45,870 nt of DNA from Halosimplex salinum (GCF_003730195.1 NZ_QWGG01000017.1:1-45870); one strand, 5' to 3'. Shown: positions 1-8,781, counted from the stretch's first letter. Notes: generated by a model not told the origin, from the letters alone. Program-made: numbers and translations.

Positions 1-141
1 ACTGTCTCAGTAGCCGCCGCATTCAAGAAGTCGTTAACCGAAGCTACGTCTTGCAGGGCGTTGGAGCTGGTGGACACAGTTTCCAAACCCTGCGGCCTCC
101 CTTGGGAGGCTTTCTATGACACGCTCTACCGGACGAAATGA
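1..141 (+). CDS. C-terminal end of an unidentified protein (partial)
   Basis: An open frame runs from the window edge to a TGA at 139-141 without interruption (46 residues visible). Its stop overlaps the ATG of the primase-like gene in the form ATGA, the usual sign of translational coupling in haloarchaeal operons, so I read it as the last gene before that primase in one operon. The visible tail (about residues LELVDTVSKPCGLPWEAFYD) shows no motif I recognise. Function unknown; the 5' part lies outside the window. Confidence 0.5.
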   Translation, partial: TVSVAAAFKKSLTEATSCRALELVDTVSKPCGLPWEAFYDTLYRTK

Positions 142-1385
142 CGGATCGCGAGCAGTGGGTCTGCTGGCGAATCCAGGAGCGAAGCGGCAAGGAGACGAAG
201 GTCCCGATAAATCCGCACACGGGATCGTTCGGGTCGGCGACGAATCCCGATTCCTGGGCGTCGTTCGAGACTGCCCGCGAGTACGCCACCGACGGGGCCG
301 CCGAAGGGCTGGGATTCGTCTTCACCGAAGACGATCCGCTGGTCGGAGTCGACCTCGATACGTGTCGCGTCCCGGAAACGGGGACGCTGACCGACGAAGC
401 GGCAGATATCGTCGAGCGACTCGCCTCCTACACGGAGGTGAGCCCTTCGGGGACCGGCGTTCACGTGCTCGCGCTCGGTGGTCTACCCGGAGACCGCAAT
501 CGAAGGGACTGGGTCGAGATGTACGACGACGCCCGATTCTTCACCGTCACCGGCGAACATCTCGACGGCACACCAGTGACCGTCGAGAGTCGCGCCCCCG
601 CGATCGGGTCCGTCCACGCGGAGTTCGTCGCCGGCGAACAGGACCCACCCAACGATGGAGGCGATATCGAGGCTGCTTCAGAGATAGCCGAGAAGGCGAC
701 GGAAGCGCCCGATACATCCGAAGCCGCCGACCAGGGAGAAGCCGACGAGGACGATGGATTGTCCGACGAGAACGATGGATTACCCGACGAGGAGATCATC
801 GACAAAGCCCATGCCGCAACGAACGGCGAGAAGTTCGAGCGGCTTTGGCGCGGGCGGACGACGGGCTACGACAGCCATTCGGAGGCGGACATGGGCCTGT
901 GTGCGCTGCTGGCGTTCTGGACCGGGGGTGACCGAGTGCAGATCGACCGGCTCTTTCGCGACTCCGGATTGATGCGCGAGAAGTGGGACGAGCGCCACTT
1001 CGCCGACGGGAGCACGTACGGGGAGAAGACGATCGAGCGCGTACTCGCGGGGACGACCGATTTCTACGAGCCACCCCGGACCGAAGCGACAGGTGCAGGT
1101 GCCGACGACACTGCATCGAAATCAAACGAGTCGGTCGAGGCCACGGCCGAGACGGTCACACTTCGACAGCAACTGGACGAACTGACCGCGCGCCAGAAGC
1201 GACATCTCGACCTCATCGCCGAGCTCCAGGAGCAAGTCGAAGGTCTCGAAGCACGAAACCAACGGCTCACGGCCGAACTCGAAACAGCCCAGTCCGAGAC
1301 AGAATCCGACCAGGAAAATCCAGCCGTCGAGTCCGGTTCACTCCTCACGAGACTCCGACAGGTAGTCTCGCGCCGAGACACGTGA
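138..1385 (+). CDS. NrS-1 polymerase / primase-polymerase-like protein
   Basis: A 415-residue protein that resembles haloarchaeal plasmid and virus proteins related to the phage NrS-1 primase-polymerase. The N-terminal part (about 1-200) has the primase-polymerase-like signature: an acidic VDLD at 71-74 after a hydrophobic strand, then a SPSGTGVH loop near 100-110. Residues about 228-320 (TNGEKFERLWRG, a GLCALLAFWTGGD helix, then WDERHF) match the helix-bundle domain of that family. A linker rich in Asp and Glu separates the two. The C-terminal 343-400 is a heptad-rich coiled coil, probably for oligomerisation. No helicase Walker motif is present, so this is not the full NrS-1 architecture. 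Role inferred: replication or priming of a mobile replicon. The start was chosen from the ATGA overlap with the upstream frame. Family fairly sure, enzymatic activity unproven. Confidence 0.7.
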   Translation: MTDREQWVCWRIQERSGKETKVPINPHTGSFGSATNPDSWASFETAREYATDGAAEGLGFVFTEDDPLVGVDLDTCRVPETGTLTDEAADIVERLASYTEVSPSGTGVHVLALGGLPGDRNRRDWVEMYDDARFFTVTGEHLDGTPVTVESRAPAIGSVHAEFVAGEQDPPNDGGDIEAASEIAEKATEAPDTSEAADQGEADEDDGLSDENDGLPDEEIIDKAHAATNGEKFERLWRGRTTGYDSHSEADMGLCALLAFWTGGDRVQIDRLFRDSGLMREKWDERHFADGSTYGEKTIERVLAGTTDFYEPPRTEATGAGADDTASKSNESVEATAETVTLRQQLDELTARQKRHLDLIAELQEQVEGLEARNQRLTAELETAQSETESDQENPAVESGSLLTRLRQVVSRRDT

Positions 1386-2463
1386 CCGGAGATGTCGCGT
1401 TGAGAAGAGAGCTCTTCAGCTCCGTTCCATCTGAAACAAGGGTGTGTCGGTGATGGGATTCGAGACTGCCGTGGCAGTGGTTGCTCCGTGTCCACAGCGT
1501 GTAGTCGGGTGCGGAAGATTCGAGCAGAACAGGTACACCGGGGGAAGAGTCGGTCTCCCCGGTGAATTTGGCATACTCGGGTAATAATGTCCTAGCCACC
1601 AGCAGTACGAATAACCAGATTACCGCAATATACTGTGTTTCAAGGGGTGTACCGGCGGTTGCTGGGATTCATAGCTCTCGGAGGGTGGGATAGCGATGTC
1701 GGGGACGGCTGAATTCGCTGCCCTCCGGTGATACCTGGGGAGAATCGGAGCGAAACGCTAGTTCGAGAGCGGAACACCAAGTAAGTCTGAGAAGTGGATT
1801 TGCCGGTACAGGAGCGTCTCGGCTGTCAAAGTAGGTGATTCGGCAGTGAGCTAGCGGTCGGAGTTCGAACAGGCAAACGGACACGTATCGACGATAGAGC
1901 GTGCATCTCCCGATGACCGACCAAGAAAGTTGATGAGCCCAACCATGCCGTTCGATGTCGATGAAGATTCTGCGTCGAGTGGATGACGAAACCCCGGGTA
2001 CACGGACAGATTCACTGTCGAGAGGTATTCTATAACGGTCTCAACTGTGAATCAGAAGGGCACTCGATCGAGTGACTCTCCCGATATCGCCATGTCTGAA
2101 CGCCGCCCGTTCGAACGACCGCTTCCTCCGAAGCACCAGCACACCCAGTCCCCAGTACATTACCACAGAAACCACACCTTACGGCCGAAATCGGGCTTGT
2201 ACCGCCGTTCGAACGACTGATTTCGCTGAAAAACCGGTCCACAGCTTTCCTGTGACTACAAGCCGTCGCTGGAGCGACGAGATGGAGACTGCGGGACAGT
2301 ACACAACTAGTTTCGAGCCCATTCTCCGCTAGATCCACCGTCTGTTCTGGGAGAGGCGCGCATTCACAAACCCCCGTTTCGACTGCGATAGATCCGTCCC
2401 GTGGAAACGGTCGGGTTTCTCCGAGTAGGGAAATTCTGGCCCTGAACCGAGCAGTCACAACAC
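1386..2463. other. Gene-poor spacer, 1.08 kb
   Basis: I see no gene here that I can support. Weak open frames exist: on the minus strand around 1345-1650, where a short hydrophobic stretch (QYIAVIWLFVLLVARTLL) precedes a hydrophilic tail, and 2030-2458, which has several Cys including CGFCG. Codon use in both is unlike the neighbouring genes (many AGT and AGG codons) and neither has a convincing start signal. They may be decayed genes. A short plus-strand frame at 1946-1987 (14 codons) is probably chance. Average base composition is lower in GC than the primase gene. Confidence 0.3.
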
Positions 2464-2940
2464 TTACTGGTCGGCTTTACCCTCAAGAACACCAACGATA
2501 TCGGATAGATCGAAGAGACGGAGGTCGTCACGCTCGTCTGCAGCTTCCTCGACCGAGCGTTTGAACCCGGAGCGGCTGAACAAGGCGAATTCATACGTCG
2601 GCTCGCCACTTCCGGTGGGCGTCCAGTCGATGTGCTCTACGTCATCTTCGAGGTCTGCGAGCACGTCATAGCCGAGGGGGGTGTTGGTAAATTTCGCTTC
2701 GCCAGCGATCAGCGTTGACTCGTCAGTTGGTGCGACGACATCTACCTCCCGGCCCTTGTACCACCACTGGCTTGGCACCTGTGTGAGCTGGTAGTCTGCA
2801 TAGAGCGCTGGCACCGCCTGGTGACAGAGCGATTCGAACGTTTCGCTGACGAAGTCGGGCAGTTCCGGTTCGATGAGGTCCGCGTACGCGTTCTCACCGT
2901 AGAGTTCGTACTGTCCCTCGCGGCCGTAGAGATACCGGAA
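2464..2940 (-). pseudogene. Archaeal AAA ATPase, C-terminal (DUF234-type) fragment
   Basis: 159 codons on the minus strand are open from the IS right end (2940) to the stop at 2464. The translation (FRYLYGREGQYELYG, then DFVSETFESLCHQAV, QWWYKGREVDVVAPT, LIAGEAKFTN) matches the C-terminal nuclease-like DUF234 part of the archaeal ATPase family, with the D and E-x-K of a PD-(D/E)xK-type core (VDVVAP, GEAKFT). No P-loop is present. The matching N-terminal P-loop fragment in the same strand and order lies 2.6 kb away at 5589-5747; an IS nest sits between. The two pieces together give about 212 residues against roughly 460 for the family, so about half the gene is gone. An internal GTG (2812-2814) could start a short product, but I consider the gene dead. 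Confidence 0.75.
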
Positions 2941-2992
2941 GTGAACTACCGCACCCTACTCAACCGTTGAAACGGTTTCCTTGAGGGCGGGG
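2941..2992 (-). repeat. TnpB-element right-end scaffold fold, copy 1
   Basis: Read on the minus strand: first arm CCCCGCCC, the invariant TCAA, a small inner hairpin (AACCGTTTCAACGGTT), GTA, second arm GGGTGCGG, then the terminal AGTTCAC. The arms pair with one bulge. It forms the end of the tnpB remnant that reads into it. Four more copies are listed elsewhere in this window. In IS200/IS605 elements this segment is the 3' scaffold of the guide RNA used by TnpB, and the following bases (here the ATPase fragment) would be the guide. That role is inferred. Confidence 0.6.
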
Positions 2993-3773
2993 CTTCCTGA
3001 CTCGACGACGCCACTTGCATCCACACGAACGGAGGCATCGCCTCCGTCGGTGGACACAGCGGTAGCAGTCTCCGCAGGCGTTGCTTCGGAGTGACCCACT
3101 CCTATTTGCTGCAAACCACGCGCCAGCACGTTCGCTGCTGCGTTCAAATCCCGATCAGCATCGAACCCACATGACGGACACGAGTCCTCGCGCACCCACA
3201 ACGGTTTCTCTACGGACACACCACACGACGCGCACTCCTTCGTTGTGCCGCTCGGAGAAACCGGTTCGACGTGACACCCATTCTTCCGGCCGTGGTGCTC
3301 GAAAATTGTGATGAGATCACGCCATCCAACTTCAGCTGTATTCCGAGTACTCCCTTCTCCTTGCATGAGATCCCTCACGTTCAGGTCTTCTAGGAACACC
3401 GCGTCGTACGTTGTGGTGTAGAAATACGCAAGTTTATGCTTGAAATCACGCTTCTTCGTAGTCATCGATGCATGCACTGACGCGACTCGTCGTCGTTGCT
3501 TCGACCAATTGTTCGACCCTTCTGTTTTGCGGGAGAGCGACTGTTGCTCACGTTCGAGCCGCTCCCTGGATGTTGATGCCGAGATCGATGCCGACGCAGT
3601 CCGATGCATCGATTTCATCCGGTGACGGAAGTTCAACCTCTACGTCTCGTTCAACGCTGAATGAGACGTGCCAGTCACCTGTGGGTTCGTGTTTTAACGC
3701 GACTTCTTTGATGTCTGCGTCGTTCGGTATTGGTCGGTGCTGTGTGATACAGACCGATAGCGCATACCTCTGT
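2956..3773 (-). pseudogene. TnpB remnant of an IS1341-type element
   Basis: Minus-strand tnpB with the 5' third missing and an internal deletion. The upstream part is in one frame (HRPIPNDADIKEV, VSFSVERDVEVELPSPDE, then the RuvC-I motif VGIDLGIN) and runs into a stop near 3572. The downstream part is in another frame (ERLEREQQSLSRKTEG, VFLEDLNVRDL with the RuvC-II Glu, the zinc knuckle CASCG...CPSCG, and RuvC-III ADRDLNAAANV). About 40 residues between the two parts are absent, with a frame change at the junction. The left side is cut off by the tnpA-tnpB element that begins about 3774. The C-terminal 226 residues still form an open frame. Confidence 0.85.
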
Positions 3774-3893
3774 CTTCAGGCGGAGGTCAAGCGATAGGCA
3801 TAGTGCGTCAATCCACGAGTCCCGCCATTGCCGGGTTTCCCCACGGTTTTCCGGGGGTGTTAAGACGACGACGGCCTATAGTGTGGAACACGG

Positions 3894-4283
3894 ATGAAGA
3901 CCACACGACATGCGACCTACAACCTCAATTACCACATAGTGTGGTTGCCGAAGTACCGCCACTCGGTACTTGTCAACGAGGTCGCCGACCGTGTGCGAAA
4001 CATCCTCCACGAAATCGCCGACAACAAGGGCTTAGAAATAATCGAACTGACCGTTCAACCCGACCACATTCACCTGTTTGTCAATAGTCCACCAAAACAC
4101 GCCCCGTCGCTTCTCGCCAACTGGTTCAAGGGTATTTCCTCACGGAAATACAACCACCGCTACGCCGACAACGACGGCGAGAAGATTCGATGGGCGCGGG
4201 GCTACTACGCAGGGACGGCGGGGAGCGTTTCCGGCGAAACGGTACAGGACTACATTCAGCGTCACGAGGAGGGCGACCAATGA
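3894..4283 (+). CDS. tnpA: IS200/IS605 TnpA transposase (Y1, HUH)
   Basis: 129 residues, the normal length for a single-tyrosine HUH transposase. It cuts and rejoins single-stranded element ends at the lagging strand. The metal-binding HUH motif is HIH at 58-60 (in PDHIHLF) and the catalytic tyrosine is Tyr120 in VQDYIQRH. YNLNYHIVWLPKYR at the N-terminus is typical. All key residues are present, so it is likely active. The stop overlaps the tnpB start as ATGA (4280-4283), which suggests coupled translation. A degenerate C-terminal copy of a related tnpA occurs at 15373-15467. Confidence 0.95.
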   Translation: MKTTRHATYNLNYHIVWLPKYRHSVLVNEVADRVRNILHEIADNKGLEIIELTVQPDHIHLFVNSPPKHAPSLLANWFKGISSRKYNHRYADNDGEKIRWARGYYAGTAGSVSGETVQDYIQRHEEGDQ

Positions 4284-5518
4284 CCGAACTCACGAAGACG
4301 CTGGAACTGAAACTGGTAGACCCGAACGCGCACAAACGGCGGAAACTCCATGAGACGCGTGATGCCTACCAGCAGGCCCTCGCCGATGCGTTCGACGCTG
4401 GTTGCACCACCCAAACCGAAGCGAACGACGTGGTAGTCAACTACGACCTGTCTGGGTACGCGAAGAACGCCCTCAAGAAGTACGTCCCGCAGTTGACGAC
4501 GACATACAACGCGGACGAGTTGCACGACGACCACCCCGTTCGATTCACCAACGAGGGACTTCGCCTCGACCACAAGCCCGAGAACGCTATCGAGTGGTAC
4601 GTCAAAGTCCCGCACCACGAAGACTACCATCTCTGGATGCCAGCACAACCGAACCCTGACCAACGAGACTGGCTGGAAGCGTTGAACGCGGGGGACGCTG
4701 AGATGGGCGAGAGTCGGCTATTCCAACGAGACGGAACGTGGTATCTCCACGTCACCGTCACCCGCGACGTAGAGGACTGCTCCGAAGCGTCCGAAGATGA
4801 ACGGACACCTATCGGAGTGGACATCGGGGAAGCGTCACTCGTCACGGTGTGTCACCGCGACGACCACGGTTCTCCAACCCACCCCAAACTGTGGGCCGAC
4901 GAGGGCAAGACCGTTCGGCGGCTCAGCAAGACCTACTTCACCGCCACGCGACGGCTTCAGAAGCGAAGCAGTGAGCGTGTCGCCGAATCCTACGGTGACG
5001 ACCTGTGGAACCAGATAGACGACGTGTTCCACCGCGTCACCCGTGAAGTCGTGGCGTACGCCGAATCCGTCGAGAATCCCGTGCTGGTTCTGGAAGACCT
5101 GACGTACATTCGAGAGTCGATGGACTACGGCGAGTATATGAATCGCCGTCTCCACGGCTGGGGGTTCGCCAAACTCCACGCCCAGATTCGGTACAAGGCC
5201 GTCGAGAAGCGGATCCCCGTCGAGACGGTGAATCCGCGCAACACCTCGAAAGAGTGCCATGCGTGTGGTGAAGGAGGGTATCGTCCGAAACAAGCGACGT
5301 TCACATGTACGAACGACGACTGCTGGATGGGCGAATACCAAGCCGACGTGAACGGGGCAATAAACATCGCAGACCGCTACCTCAGCGGAGAGAGTCGGTC
5401 CAGAGAACACAAGACCGACGATGACTCGGCTGAGGATGGGGCGCGTTTGGCCGCGCCACAAGACAGCCACGCCGATGCTGACACCCAGCAGGCGACGCGT
5501 GGAACGTATGCGTCTTGA
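4280..5518 (+). CDS. tnpB: TnpB RNA-guided nuclease of the IS200/IS605 element
   Basis: 412 residues from the ATG overlapping tnpA. TnpB is the RuvC-type RNA-guided DNA endonuclease related to Cas12, which keeps the element at donor sites. The catalytic triad is visible: Asp in IGVDIGEA, Glu in LVLEDLTYIRE, Asp in YQADVNGAINIADR. A four-Cys zinc knuckle (CHAC ... CTNDDC) sits between RuvC-II and III. The C-terminal tail after INIADRY is charged and low complexity. The guide RNA would be transcribed across the gene end and the right end into flanking DNA, here the ATPase fragment. Intact and probably functional, but activity is inference. Confidence 0.93.
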   Translation: MTELTKTLELKLVDPNAHKRRKLHETRDAYQQALADAFDAGCTTQTEANDVVVNYDLSGYAKNALKKYVPQLTTTYNADELHDDHPVRFTNEGLRLDHKPENAIEWYVKVPHHEDYHLWMPAQPNPDQRDWLEALNAGDAEMGESRLFQRDGTWYLHVTVTRDVEDCSEASEDERTPIGVDIGEASLVTVCHRDDHGSPTHPKLWADEGKTVRRLSKTYFTATRRLQKRSSERVAESYGDDLWNQIDDVFHRVTREVVAYAESVENPVLVLEDLTYIRESMDYGEYMNRRLHGWGFAKLHAQIRYKAVEKRIPVETVNPRNTSKECHACGEGGYRPKQATFTCTNDDCWMGEYQADVNGAINIADRYLSGESRSREHKTDDDSAEDGARLAAPQDSHADADTQQATRGTYAS

Positions 5519-5526
5519 AACCTGAG

Positions 5527-5590
5527 GGCCGCGCTCGGCCTGAAATCCCATGGTGGGATTCCCGCGCCTTCAGGCGCGGGAGGAGGTCAA
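5527..5590 (+). ncRNA. Right end / predicted omega-RNA 3' scaffold of the tnpAB element
   Basis: Three consecutive stem-loops follow tnpB: GGCC...GGCC at 5527-5540, AATCCCA-TGG-TGGGATT at 5544-5560, and CCCGCGCC-TTCA-GGCGCGGG at 5561-5580, then GAGGTCAA ending the element. The position matches the scaffold of TnpB guide RNAs in other IS200/IS605 elements. The guide would start at 5591. Structure is seen; transcription is inferred. Confidence 0.55.
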
Positions 5591-5747
5591 AGTACACGGC
5601 ATCGTCGCGGTCGGCAATCGATTGGCGGACGAGCTCGCTCTTGCCGATCTGGCGGCGCCCATAGATAATTGCGAGTTCTGCAGCGTCACTCTCATAAAGT
5701 GACTGCAACCGATCGAGTTCCTCGATACGGTTGACGAACTGGTCCAT
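5589..5747 (-). pseudogene. Archaeal AAA ATPase, N-terminal P-loop fragment
   Basis: From the ATG at 5745-5747 the minus strand encodes 53 residues beginning MDQFVNRIEELDRLQSLYE, with the Walker A GRRQIGKSEL at about 30-39. This is the start of the archaeal ATPase family that ends in a DUF234 domain. After AVYF the frame enters the IS right end and stops being ATPase. The C-terminal part of the same gene is at 2464-2940. A TATA-rich stretch (TATAATATT, 5812-5822) to the right is probably the old promoter. An ATPase this short cannot fold a complete AAA domain. Confidence 0.8.
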
Positions 5748-5900
5748 ACCCCCAGTCGTTGTGGGAGATACATATGAATTCCAAAGTTAGGAGTTAGAAT
5801 ATAATAGTCTGAACTATAATATTCCGATCCCTAATACGGTGGATCGATCACAGGATCTCAATGGGGTACTCTATTTTCAACTGAAGCGGTAGCGTGGAGT

Positions 5901-5954
5901 CCCCTTCCTCAAGGAACGAGCGAAGCGAGCAAGAAGGGAGCAAGTAGGGAGGGG
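5901..5954 (+). repeat. TnpB-element right-end scaffold fold, copy 2 (solo)
   Basis: CCCCTTCC (5901-5908), TCAA, an inner GAGCGAAGCGAGC hairpin region, AAGTA, then GGGAGGGG (5947-5954). The outer arms pair over 8 bp with one G-T. No tnpB coding sequence lies just upstream, so this is an isolated right end. The usual terminal AGTTYAC is not present. Confidence 0.5.
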
Positions 5955-5987
5955 AGGAGCGCGTTCGTATCGGCCACAAACAATTCT

Positions 5988-6323
5988 TTATTCCGTGAAC
6001 ATTGCCATTGCCTCATGCAATAACTCAGGAACGGACTCGTGACCGTAATACCTGATCTCTTCACTTCTTTGGTCGAAATCAATCCATCCTGTGGATTGCA
6101 GGGTTGGAAGATGTCTGTGAAAGAGGGATAGTATGAGTTTTTCACGGTCACGATCTGGCATTCGTGCGGAAATATGGGCGACTAAATCGTTCAGTGGTGC
6201 AGAGTGACCGTCGTTAAAATTTTCAAAAAAGTTGATTATTTCCCTTCGAACGTGGTGGCTTAAGTCTTCAAAAATAGTGTCCGCCATCTCAGCTTTCTCT
6301 GGATAACAATCTGCGGACTCCAT
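5988..6323 (-). CDS. DUF7344-type winged-helix regulator
   Basis: 111 residues. The core (IFEDLSHHVRREIINFFEN, then PDRDREKLILSLFHRHLPTLQSTGWIDFD) fits the haloarchaeal DUF7344 winged helix: a first helix with HxxRR, a recognition region LxHxHLPxLxxxGxIDxD, and a wing with EEIRYYG. Such proteins are presumed DNA-binding regulators. A TATA-like TATGTATATT on the minus strand lies about 25-33 nt before the ATG, which fits a leaderless transcript and supports this start. It stands alone. Family call good; target unknown. Confidence 0.75.
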   Translation of the reverse strand: MESADCYPEKAEMADTIFEDLSHHVRREIINFFENFNDGHSAPLNDLVAHISARMPDRDREKLILSLFHRHLPTLQSTGWIDFDQRSEEIRYYGHESVPELLHEAMAMFTE

Positions 6324-6476
6324 GGATGGCTGTATGTGGTTAACGAATATACATATTGTGGGCCGTGTTTAGACGCTCGGAAGAGCGGTTGAGAAGACTG
6401 TTTCTCGAGCCTTCGAGAAGAAACAGTTGACGAGTATCGGCAGCTTCCGAGCCGAGATCGGTCTGATCAGCTTGCA

Positions 6477-6620
6477 ATGGTTGTAGTAGCCGGGCAATTC
6501 GAGGCGGGGAAGCAATCGGTCGAGCCGAACTACGTGCGTCTATTCATCCACGATCGAGAGACAGGCTCTCAACGGCCCGCAATTCGGCGTCTAAACAAGG
6601 CCGAGGAGGTGCTGAACTAG
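6477..6620 (+). CDS. Small open frame, possible gene remnant
   Basis: 47 residues from ATG 6477 to TAG 6618. The frame stays open and protein-like back to 6393 (LREETVDEYRQLPSRDRSDQ), which suggests either a longer gene that lost its start or a short ORF. Composition (charged, with a YVRLFIHDRETG stretch) looks coding, but I recognise no family. The rest of the 6324-6709 spacer holds only the promoters of the genes on either side (for example TTATATTTC near 6635 ahead of the kinase). Confidence 0.25.
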   Translation: MVVVAGQFEAGKQSVEPNYVRLFIHDRETGSQRPAIRRLNKAEEVLN

Positions 6621-6709
6621 ACAGTGCCTTTGGATTATATTTCACTGGAGAGTGGGTACGAAGAACTGCGGGTAGACCGTGACTCTGTGCTCTGTGGTTT
6701 TTTCAGGCG

Positions 6710-8401
6710 TTGAAAGCCATCAATAGAGTCTTGCCAGTCACTGTCTTTTGTCGCGTTATGGCTTTGTTATCGCCGTCTCTGACGTTTTCTCTGTATGTCG
6801 GGTGGTTCGCTCTCGCGGCAGTCGGCTGTTTCGGAAGCGTCACTCGCCTCCAGCGCATCAGCGACGCAGACACACGTCGAGGGCTGCTGGCGCTCCTTCT
6901 TACGAGCGGTGGGTGGGCGACTGCCCACGTCGGGTTTCTCGTCTCGCCGGCGAGACAACTCAAGCTCGGCTGGTACGTTCTCGGCTTGATTTTGGGGCTT
7001 GCAGCCGTTGGTGCGTGGCTGTACTTCTGCTCGGCCTATACGAATCGAACGTATCATCGTAACCCGACATATCGCCGGCTCGCTATCGGTGTCTTCGTCG
7101 TACTCGTCGCTGTGAAAGTCACGAATCCACTTCACCACGGATATTTTACAGCGACCACGGTCGCCACGCCGTTCCCGCATCTATCCGTCTCCACGGGCCC
7201 GCTTCATTGGACCGCGATGGGTCTGTCCTACGCGCTGGCGTTCGTTGGCTACTTCATGCTCCTCGAACTGTTCACCGCGATCGACCTCGATACCCGCCCA
7301 CTCGTGCTACTGGTTGGGATTTCCGGTCTCCCGGTCGTGGCGGACCTCGTCGGCTACACAATGCCCATACTCGTCGATATCACGTACGAACCTCTCGGCG
7401 TCGCCGTCTTCGCCATCGGCGTCGTATTCGTCTATCTCGACCGGTTCGAAGCCGTTCAACTCGCTACAGAACGGAATGTACCTGTTCTGGTGCTCGACAC
7501 AGACGGCCACATTCGAGATACGAACCGGGCCGCCCGTCATCTCTTCCCGGATCTCGATACGGTGCGGGATGCGCCGCTCGATGCGGTGCTCCCATCGGTG
7601 GCGGAGTGTCTCGACAGTGAAAACCCGATCCTGAAGATACGGTACAATGGAGGGAATCGATATTTTCGGATCACAGAAACGCCCTACGGAACGGCGAAAC
7701 GTGGGCTTGGAAGCACCCTGACGTTTACGGATGTAACTGAGCGCGAGCAGTACCGCCACGAACTGGAACGACAGAACGAGCGCCTCGACAGGTTCGCCAG
7801 TCTTGTGAGCCATGATATGAGGAATCCGCTGAACGTCGCACAGGGCCGGTTCGACCTCGTCCGCAAAGACCTGGACCCGAGTGACGACAACGTAGCGGCA
7901 ATCGAACGGGCACTCACGCGAATGGAGACGCTGATCGACGAAATGCTCACGCTAGCCCGGAATGGCCAACAGGTCGAACAGTGGGATGCAGTGCGACTCT
8001 CGACGTTTGTTTCGGACTGCTGGGCGATGGTTGAGACAGGTGAGGCTAAAATAACGGTCACATCCGATCTCACCTTCGAAGCGAATCCCGACCGGTTGAA
8101 GCGACTGTTCGAGAATCTCTTCCGAAACGCGATCGAACACGGGGGGACGGATGTGACTGTCACTGTGGGTGCGCTTGATGACGAAGCCGGGTTTTTCGTT
8201 GCCGATGACGGCCCCGGAATTCCAGGAACTGAGCGTAACAACGTCTTTGGGGCGGGATATACGACCAGCGAAACTGGGACTGGGTTCGGACTGGCCATCG
8301 TCGACGATATTGCCGCCGCGCATGGGTGGGAGATTCGAATCATCGAGAGCGCCGCTGGTGGTGCCCGATTTGAGGTCGTGGACGTAGACATCGTCGAGTG
8401 A
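6710..8401 (+). CDS. Membrane sensor histidine kinase (7TM-PAS-HisKA-HATPase)
   Basis: 563 residues. Seven hydrophobic helices (about 20-245) form the HisKA_7TM-type sensor module, followed by a PAS domain (about 255-345, VPVLVLDTDGHIRDTN), a HisKA dimerisation helix with the phospho-acceptor His368 in SHDMRNPL, and a HATPase with N box LFRNAIEH (Asn473), G1 DDGPGIP and G2 GTGFGL. It would sense a membrane or internal signal and phosphorylate an unknown response regulator; none is encoded nearby. An alternative start is ATG 6758, just before the first helix. Intact. Its place among decayed elements suggests an accessory gene. Confidence 0.9.
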   Translation: MKAINRVLPVTVFCRVMALLSPSLTFSLYVGWFALAAVGCFGSVTRLQRISDADTRRGLLALLLTSGGWATAHVGFLVSPARQLKLGWYVLGLILGLAAVGAWLYFCSAYTNRTYHRNPTYRRLAIGVFVVLVAVKVTNPLHHGYFTATTVATPFPHLSVSTGPLHWTAMGLSYALAFVGYFMLLELFTAIDLDTRPLVLLVGISGLPVVADLVGYTMPILVDITYEPLGVAVFAIGVVFVYLDRFEAVQLATERNVPVLVLDTDGHIRDTNRAARHLFPDLDTVRDAPLDAVLPSVAECLDSENPILKIRYNGGNRYFRITETPYGTAKRGLGSTLTFTDVTEREQYRHELERQNERLDRFASLVSHDMRNPLNVAQGRFDLVRKDLDPSDDNVAAIERALTRMETLIDEMLTLARNGQQVEQWDAVRLSTFVSDCWAMVETGEAKITVTSDLTFEANPDRLKRLFENLFRNAIEHGGTDVTVTVGALDDEAGFFVADDGPGIPGTERNNVFGAGYTTSETGTGFGLAIVDDIAAAHGWEIRIIESAAGGARFEVVDVDIVE

Positions 8402-8466
8402 GAGACCATCGAGACACAGCAAGCAGCACGTCTACAGCCTGTCCGCCAGCAGGTGACGGCGATAGT

Positions 8467-8742
8467 CCTGCCCCGTTCGACCGACAGATCTTGGAGTACC
8501 CTTCGTGATCGTCTCGAGACGACGAATCAAGTCACGGATGCTGTGGTCACGGACGCCGAAGGCCATCCCGCTCTACGGAGCGCCGGTGGGATAGCCATCC
8601 GAACCCACAGAACTCACACGATCACCTTCACCCGCCACCAGACGCGTCAGCTCCAGGTGAAGATGCAGACTGGCCCAACGACCACCGACGGATGCTCGAA
8701 GTGGTTCTCGACGAAATCGAAACGCGAATTCAGGACACCTGG
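8467..8742 (+). pseudogene. Decayed TumE-like toxin
   Basis: The last 54 codons (8581-8742: RRWDSHPNPQNSHDHLHPPP ... MLEVVLDEIETRIQDTW) align closely with the C-terminus of the TumE-family protein at 14300-14740 (RWDRHPN-HNSR-HFHRPPD ... IEQAW). The N-terminal part survives in two other frames (APFDRQILE, then LRDRLETTNQVTDAVVTDAEG). The middle (the YPQFIDHARLDIRWF part) is missing and the normal stop after the final Trp is lost. It is thus a frameshifted, internally deleted second copy of that toxin family. No antitoxin frame is left beside it. Confidence 0.6.
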
Positions 8743-8781
8743 TCGACAGAGAGAGCCACCAGCGACCGGCGAGTCGTCCGC

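Larger units (their letters stand above)
3774..5590 (+). mobile_element. IS200/IS605-family element with tnpA and tnpB
   Basis: An apparently complete element: left end (about 3791-3893, with hairpin-forming CCCGCCATTGCCGGG-like sequence), tnpA, tnpB overlapping it by ATGA, and a right end with three stem-loops finishing in GAGGTCAA at 5583-5590. TCAA is the right cleavage tetranucleotide known from IS608. The sequence at 3774-3790 repeats the right-end terminus with a 6-nt gap, so the exact left boundary is uncertain. The element lies inside older IS debris and the broken ATPase gene. Confidence 0.75.

Noticed and set aside
2030..2458. 142-codon minus-strand frame with CGFCG
   Set aside because: Codon use is unlike the neighbours and no start signal is visible; could be a relic but not supportable as a gene.
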